Source: Tissierella praeacuta_A (GTDB lineage: Bacteria; Bacillota; Clostridia; Tissierellales; Tissierellaceae). Taken from it: 64,000 nucleotides of DNA. Below, piece by piece: positions 9,346 to 17,790 of this stretch. A model generated the notes under the pieces. It was not told the origin of the DNA, searched no databases, and was given only the letters and a program-made list of their open reading frames with translations. Both the position numbers and the translations under genes were made by a program. How positions within the stretch are numbered: the stretch's first letter is position 1; each line of letters starts with the position of its first letter. The stretch covers positions 14,674 to 78,673 of the forward strand of contig NZ_JBEBOY010000013.1 in the NCBI RefSeq assembly GCF_040396155.1, written 5' to 3'.

Positions 9346-9761
9346 ATGGATATGGAATATAACTGCGAGAAAACTAAAGGGGAAATAATAAGAAGAAATT
9401 TAAAGTTGAAGGCATAACAAATGAATCATATGCTTTTACTGAAAAAGAAATAATAGCTGGAGATATAGAGAATCTAGTTGGAATCATAGGTGAATCCTAT
9501 ATAAAATTGAAAAGTGAAAAACTACCTATTTTATCTATGATATCTGTAATTATCAGTATTCTATGGGTACCAATGATTCTTACTCCTTTGGGAACAAAGA
9601 TATCTTTATATCTTCATTTCATATTCTTTATAATTTCGTTGGTTCTTGCAATCATTGGATTGACTAAGAAAACCATAATAAAAAGATTTATTTATGTGAC
9701 TTTGTTTTTAGGTTTACTTTTATTAATATTTTATATCCATATTATTATGGAGATATTATAA
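9346..9761 (+). pseudogene. Small membrane protein gene with a -1 frameshift (DUF4190-like)
   Basis: An ATG at 9346 behind GGGGG reads a short acidic N-terminus that stops 22 codons on. A second frame, open from 9378 but lacking a start codon, continues with FKVEGITNESYAFTEKE and then three hydrophobic segments ending at 9761. Restoring one A in the GAAATTT run near 9396-9400 joins both frames into one ~139-aa protein with a soluble N-terminus and three membrane helices. A sequencing error in the homopolymer is the alternative to a true pseudogene. A truncated product from a TTG at 9507 is possible but has no good ribosome binding site. Confidence 0.55.
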
Positions 9762-9806
9762 GGATTTTATATATTGAGATGAAAAATACATAAGTTAGGG
9801 GAAATT

Positions 9807-10334
9807 ATGGATAACAAATTATTTACAGTGAAGACTCGTATGACAAAAGAAGATTATCATAAATTTTTATATGTTGCAACATTTCGAAGGAACAAAGTAA
9901 TAATCCCATTTATAATTATATTAGCTGCTTTAATGGCTGGATTACTTGCTTTTGATAATAGGCAATTTAATATAATAGGGTTTTTTATATTTTGGATCCT
10001 ACTTGCATTAGTTTCCTTTGGCACAGTGATTTTTAAAGTTGAAAGAAAAAATAAGCAAAGAATAAAAACAGATAATACAGGAGCATTTGACTCTCAAGAT
10101 ATATTAGATTTTTATGATGATTTTTTAATTGTAAAGAATACAGCAATTGAAGGTCAAATTAAGATTAGATATGATCAATTTTATCAGATACTTGAGTCAA
10201 AGGATTATTTTATAAACTATTCTAATATGAATCAGGCATCTTTAATAAGGAAAAAGGATATGGATGAAGAAACCCTTGAAAAGTTGAGAAATCTATATGA
10301 AAAACAAATAGGAAATAAATATAAGAAGATTTAA
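9807..10334 (+). CDS. YcxB-like membrane protein
   Basis: A 175-aa protein: a charged N-terminus (FTVKTRMTKEDYHKFLYVATFRR), two membrane helices around residues 32-75, and a C-terminal beta-rich segment (DFYDDFLIVKN...) ending in short positively charged helices. The layout of two helices followed by a PH-like YcxB domain is common in Firmicutes and of unknown function. AGGGG lies 6 nt before the ATG. It follows the frameshifted membrane gene by 45 nt. A terminator hairpin follows at 10350. Confidence 0.6.
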   Translation: MDNKLFTVKTRMTKEDYHKFLYVATFRRNKVIIPFIIILAALMAGLLAFDNRQFNIIGFFIFWILLALVSFGTVIFKVERKNKQRIKTDNTGAFDSQDILDFYDDFLIVKNTAIEGQIKIRYDQFYQILESKDYFINYSNMNQASLIRKKDMDEETLEKLRNLYEKQIGNKYKKI

Positions 10335-10349
10335 AAACAAAGATGATAT

Positions 10350-10386
10350 AAAATGAGTCATGGTATATTTCGATTCATTTTTATTA
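10350..10386 (+). terminator. Intrinsic terminator after the YcxB-like gene
   Basis: AAAATGAGTC (10350-10359) pairs with GATTCATTTT (10372-10381) with one mismatch, followed by TATTATTTT. Confidence 0.6.
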
Positions 10387-10574
10387 TTTTATAGCAAGAA
10401 TATATAAGGTGTTATTAAGTCTTAAAATTAAAGACAAAGTATATGGTCAAAAATAAAAGAGATATAGAAAATATTAGGGATATTTGAATTAAAGTTATAT
10501 TTATAAGTTCAATTCAAATAAGATAGTAAAAGAATATGAATAGGGGAAATGAGATATAATAAATCTTCATAGTA

Positions 10575-10603
10575 TTGACAGCATAGACATTGTTCTATAT
10601 ACT
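10575..10603 (+). promoter_or_regulatory. Consensus sigma-A promoter of the mntP transcript
   Basis: TTGACA (10575-10580), a 17-nt spacer and TATACT (10598-10603). The predicted start at about 10610 coincides with the first base of the manganese riboswitch P1 stem, which strongly supports both calls. Confidence 0.85.
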
Positions 10604-10610
10604 TGTTAAT

Positions 10611-10690
10611 GAGATAAGGGAGTAGTTAGCACAATAAGAATTGTGTAATAAAGTCAACATACTGATAAAATTTATCTGGCTTTATTTTAA
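10611..10690 (+). ncRNA. yybP-ykoY manganese riboswitch (aptamer)
   Basis: Family hallmarks are present in order: P1 5' strand GAGATAA (10611-10617), the conserved AAGGGAGTAG, an internal hairpin (CACAATAAGAATTGTG), GTCAACA-TACTG, then CTGGC and the P1 3' strand TTATTTT (10682-10688), which pairs with the 5' strand using G-U pairs. It precedes mntP, a known target class for this Mn2+-sensing RNA. Mn2+ binding is expected to stabilise P1 and prevent the downstream terminator, switching on manganese export. The mechanism in this strain is inference from the family. Confidence 0.88.
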
Positions 10691-10697
10691 ATAATGA

Positions 10698-10735
10698 GAC
10701 TTGTCTGCAGCAATACTGCAGATAGGTCTTTTTTA
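10698..10735 (+). terminator. Riboswitch expression-platform terminator before mntP
   Basis: A stem of AGACTTGTCTGCAG and CTGCAGATAGGTCT with a short CAATA loop is followed by TTTTTT and lies 35 nt before the mntP start. Its 5' flank lies just after the aptamer P1 3' strand, as in transcription-attenuating riboswitches. Confidence 0.82.
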
Positions 10736-10765
10736 TTATAAATCAAGAGATAAAGGAGAAGGAAT

Positions 10766-11347
10766 ATGAATTTACTTGAACTGTTTATTATTGCAATTGG
10801 TTTGTCAATGGATGCATTTGCCGTATCTATTTGTAAAGGACTATCTATGCAGAAAATCAATATTAAAAAGGCTGGAATAGTGGGACTTTATTTTGGAACA
10901 TTTCAAGCAGGGATGCCTTTAATTGGATACTTTCTCGGAATAAGGTTCCATGATAAGATTGCATCAATGGATCATTGGATAGCATTTATATTGCTTGGAA
11001 TTATTGGATTAAATATGATACGAGAATCAAAAGATTGTGAATGTGAAATTGAAAATGATTTTGGGATAGAGAACTCTCTTAATTTTAGAAATATGTCTAT
11101 TTTAGCAATTGCAACAAGTATTGATGCTTTAATAGTAGGAGTTACTCTTGCTTTTCTTGATGTAAATATTACATCGGCTGTCTTACTTATTGGAACTGTT
11201 ACTTTTACATTATCAGTAGTTGGCGTTAAGATAGGAAATGTATTTGGCAACAAATGTAAGTCAAAATCAGAAATTATAGGTGGAATAATTTTAATACTTA
11301 TGGGATTTAAAATTTTACTTAGCCATTTAGGAATAATAAATTTTTAA
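10766..11347 (+). CDS. mntP: Manganese efflux pump MntP
   Basis: A 193-aa protein with six membrane helices built as an inverted pair of three-helix repeats. The two signature acidic motifs are visible: GLSMDAFAVSICKGL in helix 1 and ATSIDALIVGVTLAF in helix 4, whose Asp residues are needed for Mn2+ export in MntP. Length matches the family (~185-195 aa). AAAGGAGAAGGA lies upstream of the ATG. It is preceded by a Mn2+ riboswitch, so it should be induced by excess manganese. Confidence 0.95.
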   Translation: MNLLELFIIAIGLSMDAFAVSICKGLSMQKINIKKAGIVGLYFGTFQAGMPLIGYFLGIRFHDKIASMDHWIAFILLGIIGLNMIRESKDCECEIENDFGIENSLNFRNMSILAIATSIDALIVGVTLAFLDVNITSAVLLIGTVTFTLSVVGVKIGNVFGNKCKSKSEIIGGIILILMGFKILLSHLGIINF

Positions 11348-11368
11348 TAGATAGATTATATTTATAAG

Positions 11369-11405
11369 AAAGGCAGTGGAAAATAAATTTCCTCTGCCTT
11401 TTGAT
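11369..11405. terminator. Bidirectional terminator between mntP and the CofE-like gene
   Basis: AAAGGCAG (11369-11376) and CTGCCTTT (11394-11401) flank an inner GGAAA/TTTCC pairing. A and T runs on both sides allow it to serve the two convergent genes. Confidence 0.75.
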
Positions 11406-12595
11406 TATTTTATATAATTATCAAAATATCCTTGGATATAAATTATAGGTGTTCCCTTATCTCCGCTGCCAGAAGTTAAATCTGATAAGGAGCCTATTAA
11501 GTCAGTAAGCCTTCTTGGAGTAGTTCCTTGAGATGCCATATTACCAACAAGTTCCGATTCTTTATTTTCAATATATTTAGATATGGCTTCCTTTAACTCT
11601 TCTCCTCGTAAATCACCAAATTCATTATCAGCTAGATATTTTAATTTTATTTCTGAAGGTGTTCCCTCAAGTCCAGAAGTATAAGCAGGAGAAACTACAG
11701 GGTCAGCTAGTTCCCAGATTTTACCTACAGGGTCTTTAAATGCCCCATCTCCATATATCATAACTTCAACAGTTTTACTTGTTTTTTCTTTAAGTGATTT
11801 TTGGATTTTATCTACAATTGGCTGGCAATCTCTAGGGAATAATTTTATTGTATCTTCTGTTGATTTATTTGAACCAAGTAAACCATATTTTTCATTATAT
11901 CCACTGCCATCTATGGAAGATGTAAGTATATCATCAAGTCCATAAATGCTTTTACCACCGTTCTCTTTTAAAAGTCTTTTAGTTCTAAATCTTGTGTGAA
12001 TATCACATGCAATTACATTTTTAGTATAATCTAATATTGTTTTTGGATTATTTGAAAATATTATTTCACAATCAATACCATATTCAGCTACTATTGATTT
12101 ATAATATTCAACATAATCTACACCAGTAAAAGGATGTTTATTATATCCGAAGTATTCTCTAAATTCTTTTTCACTTAATACGTCTGTCCAAGGGTTTACT
12201 CCCTTTACATCAAGTACATCCATGTCTACTAAATGATTACCTACTTCGTCAGCAGGGTAGCTTAACATCAAAACGATTTTCCTTGCTCCTTTAGCAATAC
12301 CCCTTAATATAATAGCAAAACGATTTCTACTTAAAATTGGAAATACTACGCCGATGGTTTCATCTCCAAATTTTCTTTTTACATCCTTTGCAATAGCATC
12401 AATACTAGAATAATTTCCTTGACCGCGTGCAACTACTGATTCAGTTATAGTAACAACATCTTTGTCCTGAATCTTGAAGCCTTCTATTTCGGAAGCTTTC
12501 ATTACGCAATCAACTACCATATCTGCGATATTATCCCCTTCTTTAATAATAGGGGCTCTTAGACCTCTAACAACAGTTCCTACTACTCTTTCCAT
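11405..12595 (-). CDS. Coenzyme F420-0:L-glutamate ligase family (CofE-like) protein
   Basis: A 396-aa protein that starts MERVVGTVVRGLRAPIIKEGD and contains the CofE-like features DVVTITESVVARGQGNY and a GTP/metal-site-like region. CofE adds glutamate to F420-0, but no F420 biosynthesis gene is visible here and most Clostridia do not make F420, so the true substrate is probably another carboxylate. Divergently transcribed from a LysR regulator (111 bp between starts), which may control it. RBS AAAGGAGCG sits ~6 nt upstream. Family assignment is good; function open. Confidence 0.7.
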   Translation of the reverse strand: MERVVGTVVRGLRAPIIKEGDNIADMVVDCVMKASEIEGFKIQDKDVVTITESVVARGQGNYSSIDAIAKDVKRKFGDETIGVVFPILSRNRFAIILRGIAKGARKIVLMLSYPADEVGNHLVDMDVLDVKGVNPWTDVLSEKEFREYFGYNKHPFTGVDYVEYYKSIVAEYGIDCEIIFSNNPKTILDYTKNVIACDIHTRFRTKRLLKENGGKSIYGLDDILTSSIDGSGYNEKYGLLGSNKSTEDTIKLFPRDCQPIVDKIQKSLKEKTSKTVEVMIYGDGAFKDPVGKIWELADPVVSPAYTSGLEGTPSEIKLKYLADNEFGDLRGEELKEAISKYIENKESELVGNMASQGTTPRRLTDLIGSLSDLTSGSGDKGTPIIYIQGYFDNYIK

Positions 12596-12673
12596 TTATA
12601 TCGCTCCTTTTCAATATCCTATTTGATATCTTACACATTTAATATATAATATATTATGGTATAAGTAAAATAA

Positions 12674-12693
12674 ATATCTGATATAATAGATAT
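12674..12693 (+). promoter_or_regulatory. TATAAT box inside an inverted repeat, LysR gene promoter/operator
   Basis: ATATCT (12674-12679) and AGATAT (12688-12693) are inverted copies flanking GATATAAT, which holds the -10 TATAAT (12682-12687). This position in the divergent gap is where LysR-type autoregulation usually acts. Binding by the adjacent regulator is inference. Confidence 0.4.
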
Positions 12694-12706
12694 AAGGAGT
12701 GGTTAT

Positions 12707-13591
12707 ATGTCTATTAGATTAGAGCTTTATAGAATATTTGATAAAGTGGCTAAATGTAAAAGCTTTTCTAAGGCTGCTAATGAGCTGTACATGACACAAC
12801 CTGCCATAAGCCAAGCCATAATGCAATTAGAAGATGAACTTAGAATCAGGCTTTTTACAAGGACTCCAAGGGGAGTAATACTTACAAATGAGGGTAAGAT
12901 GCTATTTGAATATACTAATTCCGCAATTAGCCTATTAGATACAGGTGAAAAGAAAATAAAGGAATCTAGGGATTTAAAAGAAGGGGAATTAAAAATTGGA
13001 GTCAGTGATACAATTTCTAGGTACTATTTGTTGCCTTATTTAGAGAAATTTCATAAATCTTATCCAAATATTAAATTGAGAATAATTAATCGAACTACAG
13101 ATGAACTTTGCAAATTAATAAAATCAGGGGAAATTGATATTGGAATATGTAATTTGCCCATAAAAGATAGTTCATTAAATATAAAAAAGTGTAAGGATAT
13201 ACAAGATATATTTGTAGTTGGTGAAAGATATAAAGAATTAATTCTTGAATCTATTACCTATGAAGAATTATTAAGATATCCTATGATATTCTTAGATAAT
13301 AGGTCTAGATCAAGACAATATGTAGAAGGATATTTATTATCAAAGGGTATAAAAGTAAATCCGGAAATAGAACTTGGTTCTCATGATTTGCTTCTAGAAT
13401 TTGCAAAAATAGGATTAGGTTTAGCTTGCGTAGTTAGAGAATTCTCAGAGGATTACTTATCTAAAGGAATTCTTTATGAAATAAAACTTGTGGAGGATAT
13501 TCCCAAAAGAAGTATAGGAATTTGTTCATTAAAATGTGTGACTTTATCTCCATCATCTGAAAAGTTTATTGAATATCTTAATAAAAAGTAA
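12707..13591 (+). CDS. LysR family transcriptional regulator
   Basis: A 294-aa protein with an N-terminal winged helix-turn-helix (FDKVAKCKSFSKAANELYMTQPAISQAIMQLEDELRIRLFTRTPRG, residues 8-53, typical LysR pattern) and a two-lobed substrate-binding domain from ~residue 88. It is divergent from the CofE-like ligase gene, the likely target. The effector cannot be told from sequence. ATAAGGAGTGG precedes the ATG. Confidence 0.92.
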   Translation: MSIRLELYRIFDKVAKCKSFSKAANELYMTQPAISQAIMQLEDELRIRLFTRTPRGVILTNEGKMLFEYTNSAISLLDTGEKKIKESRDLKEGELKIGVSDTISRYYLLPYLEKFHKSYPNIKLRIINRTTDELCKLIKSGEIDIGICNLPIKDSSLNIKKCKDIQDIFVVGERYKELILESITYEELLRYPMIFLDNRSRSRQYVEGYLLSKGIKVNPEIELGSHDLLLEFAKIGLGLACVVREFSEDYLSKGILYEIKLVEDIPKRSIGICSLKCVTLSPSSEKFIEYLNKK

Positions 13592-13654
13592 AGCTAGGTA
13601 ATATGCCTAACTTTATTCTTTATTAAGCTGCTTATATCTAAGTTTAATTATATT

Positions 13655-14611
13655 CTACTCATGTAATTTTCTAGTTTTATATTTAAAATTATGTTCTTTA
13701 TATGCATTAATAAAAGTAGTTACAGTTCCAATAAGAGTGAAAAAATAACCGAATACTAAATCTCCTATAAAGGAGTTACCAAAATCTTCATATTCACTAA
13801 CCAAAAATCCTACTGAACGTATTGCTTCTAATAAATTAATATTTTCAACTTCTTTAAATGCAATATATACCTCATACCCATAAGATATGTAGTTTGCAAC
13901 ATATACCATAAATATTGTTACAAGAATTGTTATAATTATTCCCGCTTTATCTAATTTACCGCCAAATTTTTTATATCCTTTTATAGCACAAATTGCCAAT
14001 ACTATACCGCAGATTGAGGCAATATAACCTATAGCATAAATAACAACCCATAGAGCTACCCCTATTAATGAGCCTAGAAAGGCACCTACTGTTCCGCTTA
14101 CAATATTATTTTTTTGATTTTTAAAATTAATTTGCGCATCATCTAAATCTCCTATAATTTCACCATAACATTTTTCACAGGTACAAAATGGAATATTGTT
14201 AATCAGATTAATGGATGTAGGCATATCTTCCCCACATATTTCACAGGATGTAGTATAATGATTGTTTTTAGCAAAATCTTCGACTTTATTTAAGATATCG
14301 GTGATACTCTTTAATTCTTGTTTTGCTGTAAATTTTACTGTTAAGAGTATTTTAAGACAATATTCTTCATAACTTGCTTTTGCTACGGATTTTTTATCTT
14401 CTAAAAGTTCATTTATAAATGCATCCATATTTTCCTCTCGGGTTAATTCGGATTCCTTAAGAGGAATATTAAAACAATATCCATTTAATTTTTTATTATA
14501 TTGAATTGTTACCTTATATCCTTTGTATGATCCAAATATGATTGAGCCTTTAGAATCATATTTTAGATTCAACTCTGTAGCAACGTTTTTAAAACTGTTT
14601 TTTAAACCCAT
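13655..14611 (-). CDS. Zinc-ribbon membrane protein of unknown function
   Basis: A 318-aa protein if started at the ATG at 14611, which has AAAGGAGTG 6 nt upstream; a longer frame to 14680 lacks a ribosome binding site. The N-terminal ~120 residues are soluble. A CEICGED...CTCEKCYGEI segment holds two CxxC-type knuckles that probably bind zinc, and four hydrophobic segments follow, ending in a basic tail (YKTRKLHE). I do not recognise the family. The combination suggests a membrane-anchored protein with a metal-stabilised cytoplasmic domain. Confidence 0.65.
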   Translation of the reverse strand: MGLKNSFKNVATELNLKYDSKGSIIFGSYKGYKVTIQYNKKLNGYCFNIPLKESELTREENMDAFINELLEDKKSVAKASYEEYCLKILLTVKFTAKQELKSITDILNKVEDFAKNNHYTTSCEICGEDMPTSINLINNIPFCTCEKCYGEIIGDLDDAQINFKNQKNNIVSGTVGAFLGSLIGVALWVVIYAIGYIASICGIVLAICAIKGYKKFGGKLDKAGIIITILVTIFMVYVANYISYGYEVYIAFKEVENINLLEAIRSVGFLVSEYEDFGNSFIGDLVFGYFFTLIGTVTTFINAYKEHNFKYKTRKLHE

Positions 14612-15015
14612 GAATTCACTCCTTTTAATTAAATTTCTACGATTATATTTTGATTTAAGCAATATATTTAAAGTAAACAATTGATATAAGCCAAAACTTA
14701 TATCGACAGGTTTTTCCCTTTCTTTAAAGATATTTTAAATAAAAAGACATTATAGTATATTAAATTTATTTTATGAAATAGGTAATTTAAAGGAGCTTCA
14801 CTTATAAAGTATTTTCATTTCCAATTTAGTAGAAATGAACAGGAAACTATTCAATAAATGGGGAAAAATAGGAAATGGGATTGATAATTATATTGATGAT
14901 AGATATAAATAGAAATTAAAAAAGATGATCTCTGCTAGTACAGAAATCATCTTCTTAATGTCTTTTAAAATTGATTTTTACAAAAGATAAAATTTAATTT
15001 AAATAGAATACTTCA
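14612..15015. other. Intergenic gap with one terminator
   Basis: About 400 bases between two minus-strand genes. Apart from the ribosome binding site of the zinc-ribbon gene and the hairpin at 14922-14953, I see no ORF, RNA motif or repeat. Very AT-rich. Confidence 0.5.
14914..14953 (-). terminator. Intrinsic terminator of the thiol-biosynthesis pair
   Basis: On the minus strand AAGATGAT (14953-14946) and ATCATCTT (14929-14922) pair, with an inner CTG/CAG, and are followed by TTTTTTAATTT. It lies ~60 nt after the ATP-grasp gene stop. Confidence 0.75.
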
Positions 15016-16335
15016 TTATTTAACTAAAATATTTGGCAGAGTATAATAATCAGTTACTCCTGATATTATATTGTTCTTTCCTATTCTAGTATATATTCCT
15101 GCAAATTTTTCATTATATATAAACAATCCAACTATGGATTTAAACTCTTCTATTTTAAGTTTATCATCTTTAAATACTATATGTTCCCTTGTAAATGGAT
15201 CAAAGAACTCTTGATAGAGATAGTCTTTATCCCAAGATTCATCTAATCTTTTTTTCCATTCATCTTGAGTTAAATCCCTACCAGCATATACTCCCCTCGA
15301 AGCATTTAAGTCTAAAGGTTTCATAATATATCTATCCTTATTATTTAAAACCCTATCATATATCTTTCTATTTCCTTTAAATAGACCAGTTATAGGGATA
15401 TGATTTTTTATAAACTTTCTTTCATCTTCAGATAAAAAGCCTAATGTATCCTCATCATGTAGTATTTTAAATATTATCTTATTATGAACAATTTGTGATC
15501 TAATGGAACCTATTGAGCAGAAGGCATTATTTTTATAGGCTTCAATAAATTCTGGTATCTCATTAGCTTTTTCTATTAATTCAAATGTAACTATTCTTCT
15601 ATATACTAAATCTATTTTGTAATCTTCAAAATATAAATGTCCATCTCTATATTTTAAATCTCTAGGGTCAGCTATTATAGCATTATATCCTTTTTTTATA
15701 AATGTATTTTTAAATACCTCGAACTCTTTAGATGTACCAGATTCAGTAAAATCAACTATTGCTACATTTGGTTTTTCTATTTTACTGTTCCATTTTTTAA
15801 ATATGCTGATGCAATCTTCTACCCATTTATCTATTAATTCAAATAAAAATAATTTGTATTTTTTGCCAAAGTCCTGTAGCCCTTCTGTTTCTAATAATAT
15901 ATTCCCTATGGTATTATCTTCATTCATAGCTGAAGAACCATCTGTATTTAATTCGCAGAATTTAAAATTATTATAATCTTTATAAAATAGGTCAAACCTA
16001 CCTATAGGAACATTAATATCATAACCATTATCTATGAGTATAAGTTCTTCTAAAAGTGGACTATATTCAAATTTTTTTCTGAATTCTTTTGAATCTAAAT
16101 ATTTTTGTGTTACTTTATTGGTTATGGATATTAGGATATCACCAATTTTATTGAAATTTTCTACATCCTCTTCCGTATAAAACATTGGATGGTAGAGAAA
16201 AGGTACTGGTTTACCTTTATATATTGCAGTAGAGTTTGCGACCTTTTCTATGGCTATTTTATAATCTGCAAGATATTTTTCTGGGTTAGATTTAATTAAG
16301 CTTATATATTCATCGTTTATATCTTTCCAATTCAT
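15016..16335 (-). CDS. Glutathionylspermidine synthase-like ATP-grasp ligase
   Basis: A 439-aa protein. IGRFDLFY...FKFCELNTDGSSAMNEDN matches the N-terminal part of the glutathionylspermidine synthase/pre-ATP-grasp family, and RYIMKPLDLNASRGVYAG plus YLYQEFFDPF look like the ATP-binding lysine and downstream strands of the permuted ATP-grasp fold. Such enzymes form amide bonds. The gene overlaps the upstream glutamate-cysteine ligase by 4 nt, so the two are translationally coupled and it probably acts on gamma-glutamylcysteine. Whether the product is glutathione or a different thiol cannot be told. It is not a classical GshB. Confidence 0.7.
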   Translation of the reverse strand: MNWKDINDEYISLIKSNPEKYLADYKIAIEKVANSTAIYKGKPVPFLYHPMFYTEEDVENFNKIGDILISITNKVTQKYLDSKEFRKKFEYSPLLEELILIDNGYDINVPIGRFDLFYKDYNNFKFCELNTDGSSAMNEDNTIGNILLETEGLQDFGKKYKLFLFELIDKWVEDCISIFKKWNSKIEKPNVAIVDFTESGTSKEFEVFKNTFIKKGYNAIIADPRDLKYRDGHLYFEDYKIDLVYRRIVTFELIEKANEIPEFIEAYKNNAFCSIGSIRSQIVHNKIIFKILHDEDTLGFLSEDERKFIKNHIPITGLFKGNRKIYDRVLNNKDRYIMKPLDLNASRGVYAGRDLTQDEWKKRLDESWDKDYLYQEFFDPFTREHIVFKDDKLKIEEFKSIVGLFIYNEKFAGIYTRIGKNNIISGVTDYYTLPNILVK

Positions 16336-17636
16336 TTTCTCACCTCAATTAAATTATTCAATAAACACCAATCTAAGGATTCTTTTTTACCATCTTTAAA
16401 TTTTTCTTTAATAATTTCATAAGGGTTTTTATTATCATTTATCATTTTCTCAAGAGGTAAAATATACTTAACTTCATCTGAGCTTAATCCTTCTTTTCCT
16501 AATTCTACTAACCATTTTCCTATTTCAAGAACAGTTCTATTTTTTAATTTGCCTTTCAAACCATTTTCTATAACATCTTCCTTAGATTTCTTTATATCTT
16601 CTATGGTTATATCTTTAATATATTCATATGCCTTATCTAAATTTTTTTCATTGTAGAAAATACCTTTTAGTAAAGCTACTGCTGAAAAATTTAAAGGATA
16701 TGGAATAGAATCCATCATTCGTATTTCGATATATTTTTTTGTCCTTACATCTGGGAAAAACATAGTTAGTAAATGTTCTAATTCATCTCGCTTATAGTCA
16801 TCAGGGTTGAATAATTCTTTGACCTTTTTTTCCCCTGTTGGAATAACTTCTTCATTTTTAAATATAAATATCGGTGGTCTATCTAAAATATATTCAGCAT
16901 ATTTTTCATAGCTAAAATTATCTGTCAATGCATTATCTACTATACCTGATCTATCATCATCACAATTATTCCATATATAAGTTCTTAATCCATGTTTATT
17001 CCATATTTCTCCTTCGAAGTAAAAGGAATTATCAAATAATGCATATAATACTGGAGCTAGTCCATTGGCTGTTCTAAACTTTTTCTTATAGTCTTCTTCA
17101 TCTTTAAAGTCTATGGATATTTGTAGTGCTGCTGTTCCTTTCATCATGTTATGAGCATGGCTGCCTTTGGTTTTAAAATAGTTAAACATAAAATCATATC
17201 TTTTTTTAGGTAATAGCTTTATATCATTTATTTTAGTTTGTGGATGATAACCTGTGGTCATTAATCCTTGATTTTTATTATTAAGTATTGGAATTATTTC
17301 TTCCATGAATTCTATATATTCTTTTTCAATATCCGATATATTTTTTTGTGCATTTATACTAAGTTCCAGTTGACTCCCTGGTTCTAATGTTATAATCTTA
17401 TTTCCTTTATTTAACCCTAGTATATATTCCCCTTCATACATACCTTTCCAACCATTCTTTTCTAGTTCTTTTAGTGTTTCAGCTACACCATTTTTACCAT
17501 AATAGGAGATGGTTTTTAAAGTATTCTTATCTATTACATAATGTTCAAATTCAATTCCGATTTTAAAATCTTCCACTTTTTTTTCGCTATTTTTAAAGTA
17601 CTTTACTACTTCTTTTACTTGCTTATTATAATCCAT
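16332..17636 (-). CDS. Glutamate-cysteine ligase, GCS2 family
   Basis: A 434-aa protein with FKIGIEFEHYVIDKNTL (the IGxExE active-site strand), LEPGSQLELS, the GTAALQISIDF segment and KYIEIRMMDSIPYPL, all typical of the EgtA/plant-type gamma-glutamylcysteine synthetase branch (GCS2). It condenses glutamate and cysteine using ATP. It is the first gene of a two-gene unit with a permuted ATP-grasp ligase. GGGAGAG sits upstream of the ATG. Glutathione-like thiol synthesis is sporadic in anaerobic Firmicutes, so this is a noteworthy accessory capability. Confidence 0.85.
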   Translation of the reverse strand: MDYNKQVKEVVKYFKNSEKKVEDFKIGIEFEHYVIDKNTLKTISYYGKNGVAETLKELEKNGWKGMYEGEYILGLNKGNKIITLEPGSQLELSINAQKNISDIEKEYIEFMEEIIPILNNKNQGLMTTGYHPQTKINDIKLLPKKRYDFMFNYFKTKGSHAHNMMKGTAALQISIDFKDEEDYKKKFRTANGLAPVLYALFDNSFYFEGEIWNKHGLRTYIWNNCDDDRSGIVDNALTDNFSYEKYAEYILDRPPIFIFKNEEVIPTGEKKVKELFNPDDYKRDELEHLLTMFFPDVRTKKYIEIRMMDSIPYPLNFSAVALLKGIFYNEKNLDKAYEYIKDITIEDIKKSKEDVIENGLKGKLKNRTVLEIGKWLVELGKEGLSSDEVKYILPLEKMINDNKNPYEIIKEKFKDGKKESLDWCLLNNLIEVRK

Positions 17637-17790
17637 ATATATATTTCTCTCCCTTTAGGTATTGTGTATTTAGTGACTCTAGATATTAATACCCATAAAT
17701 TATAATCTTAATAATATTATAGTAACTTAGTTATAATATATATACTAAAGTGATATAATTTTGTATTATAATTTATTATGGAGGTGTAAT

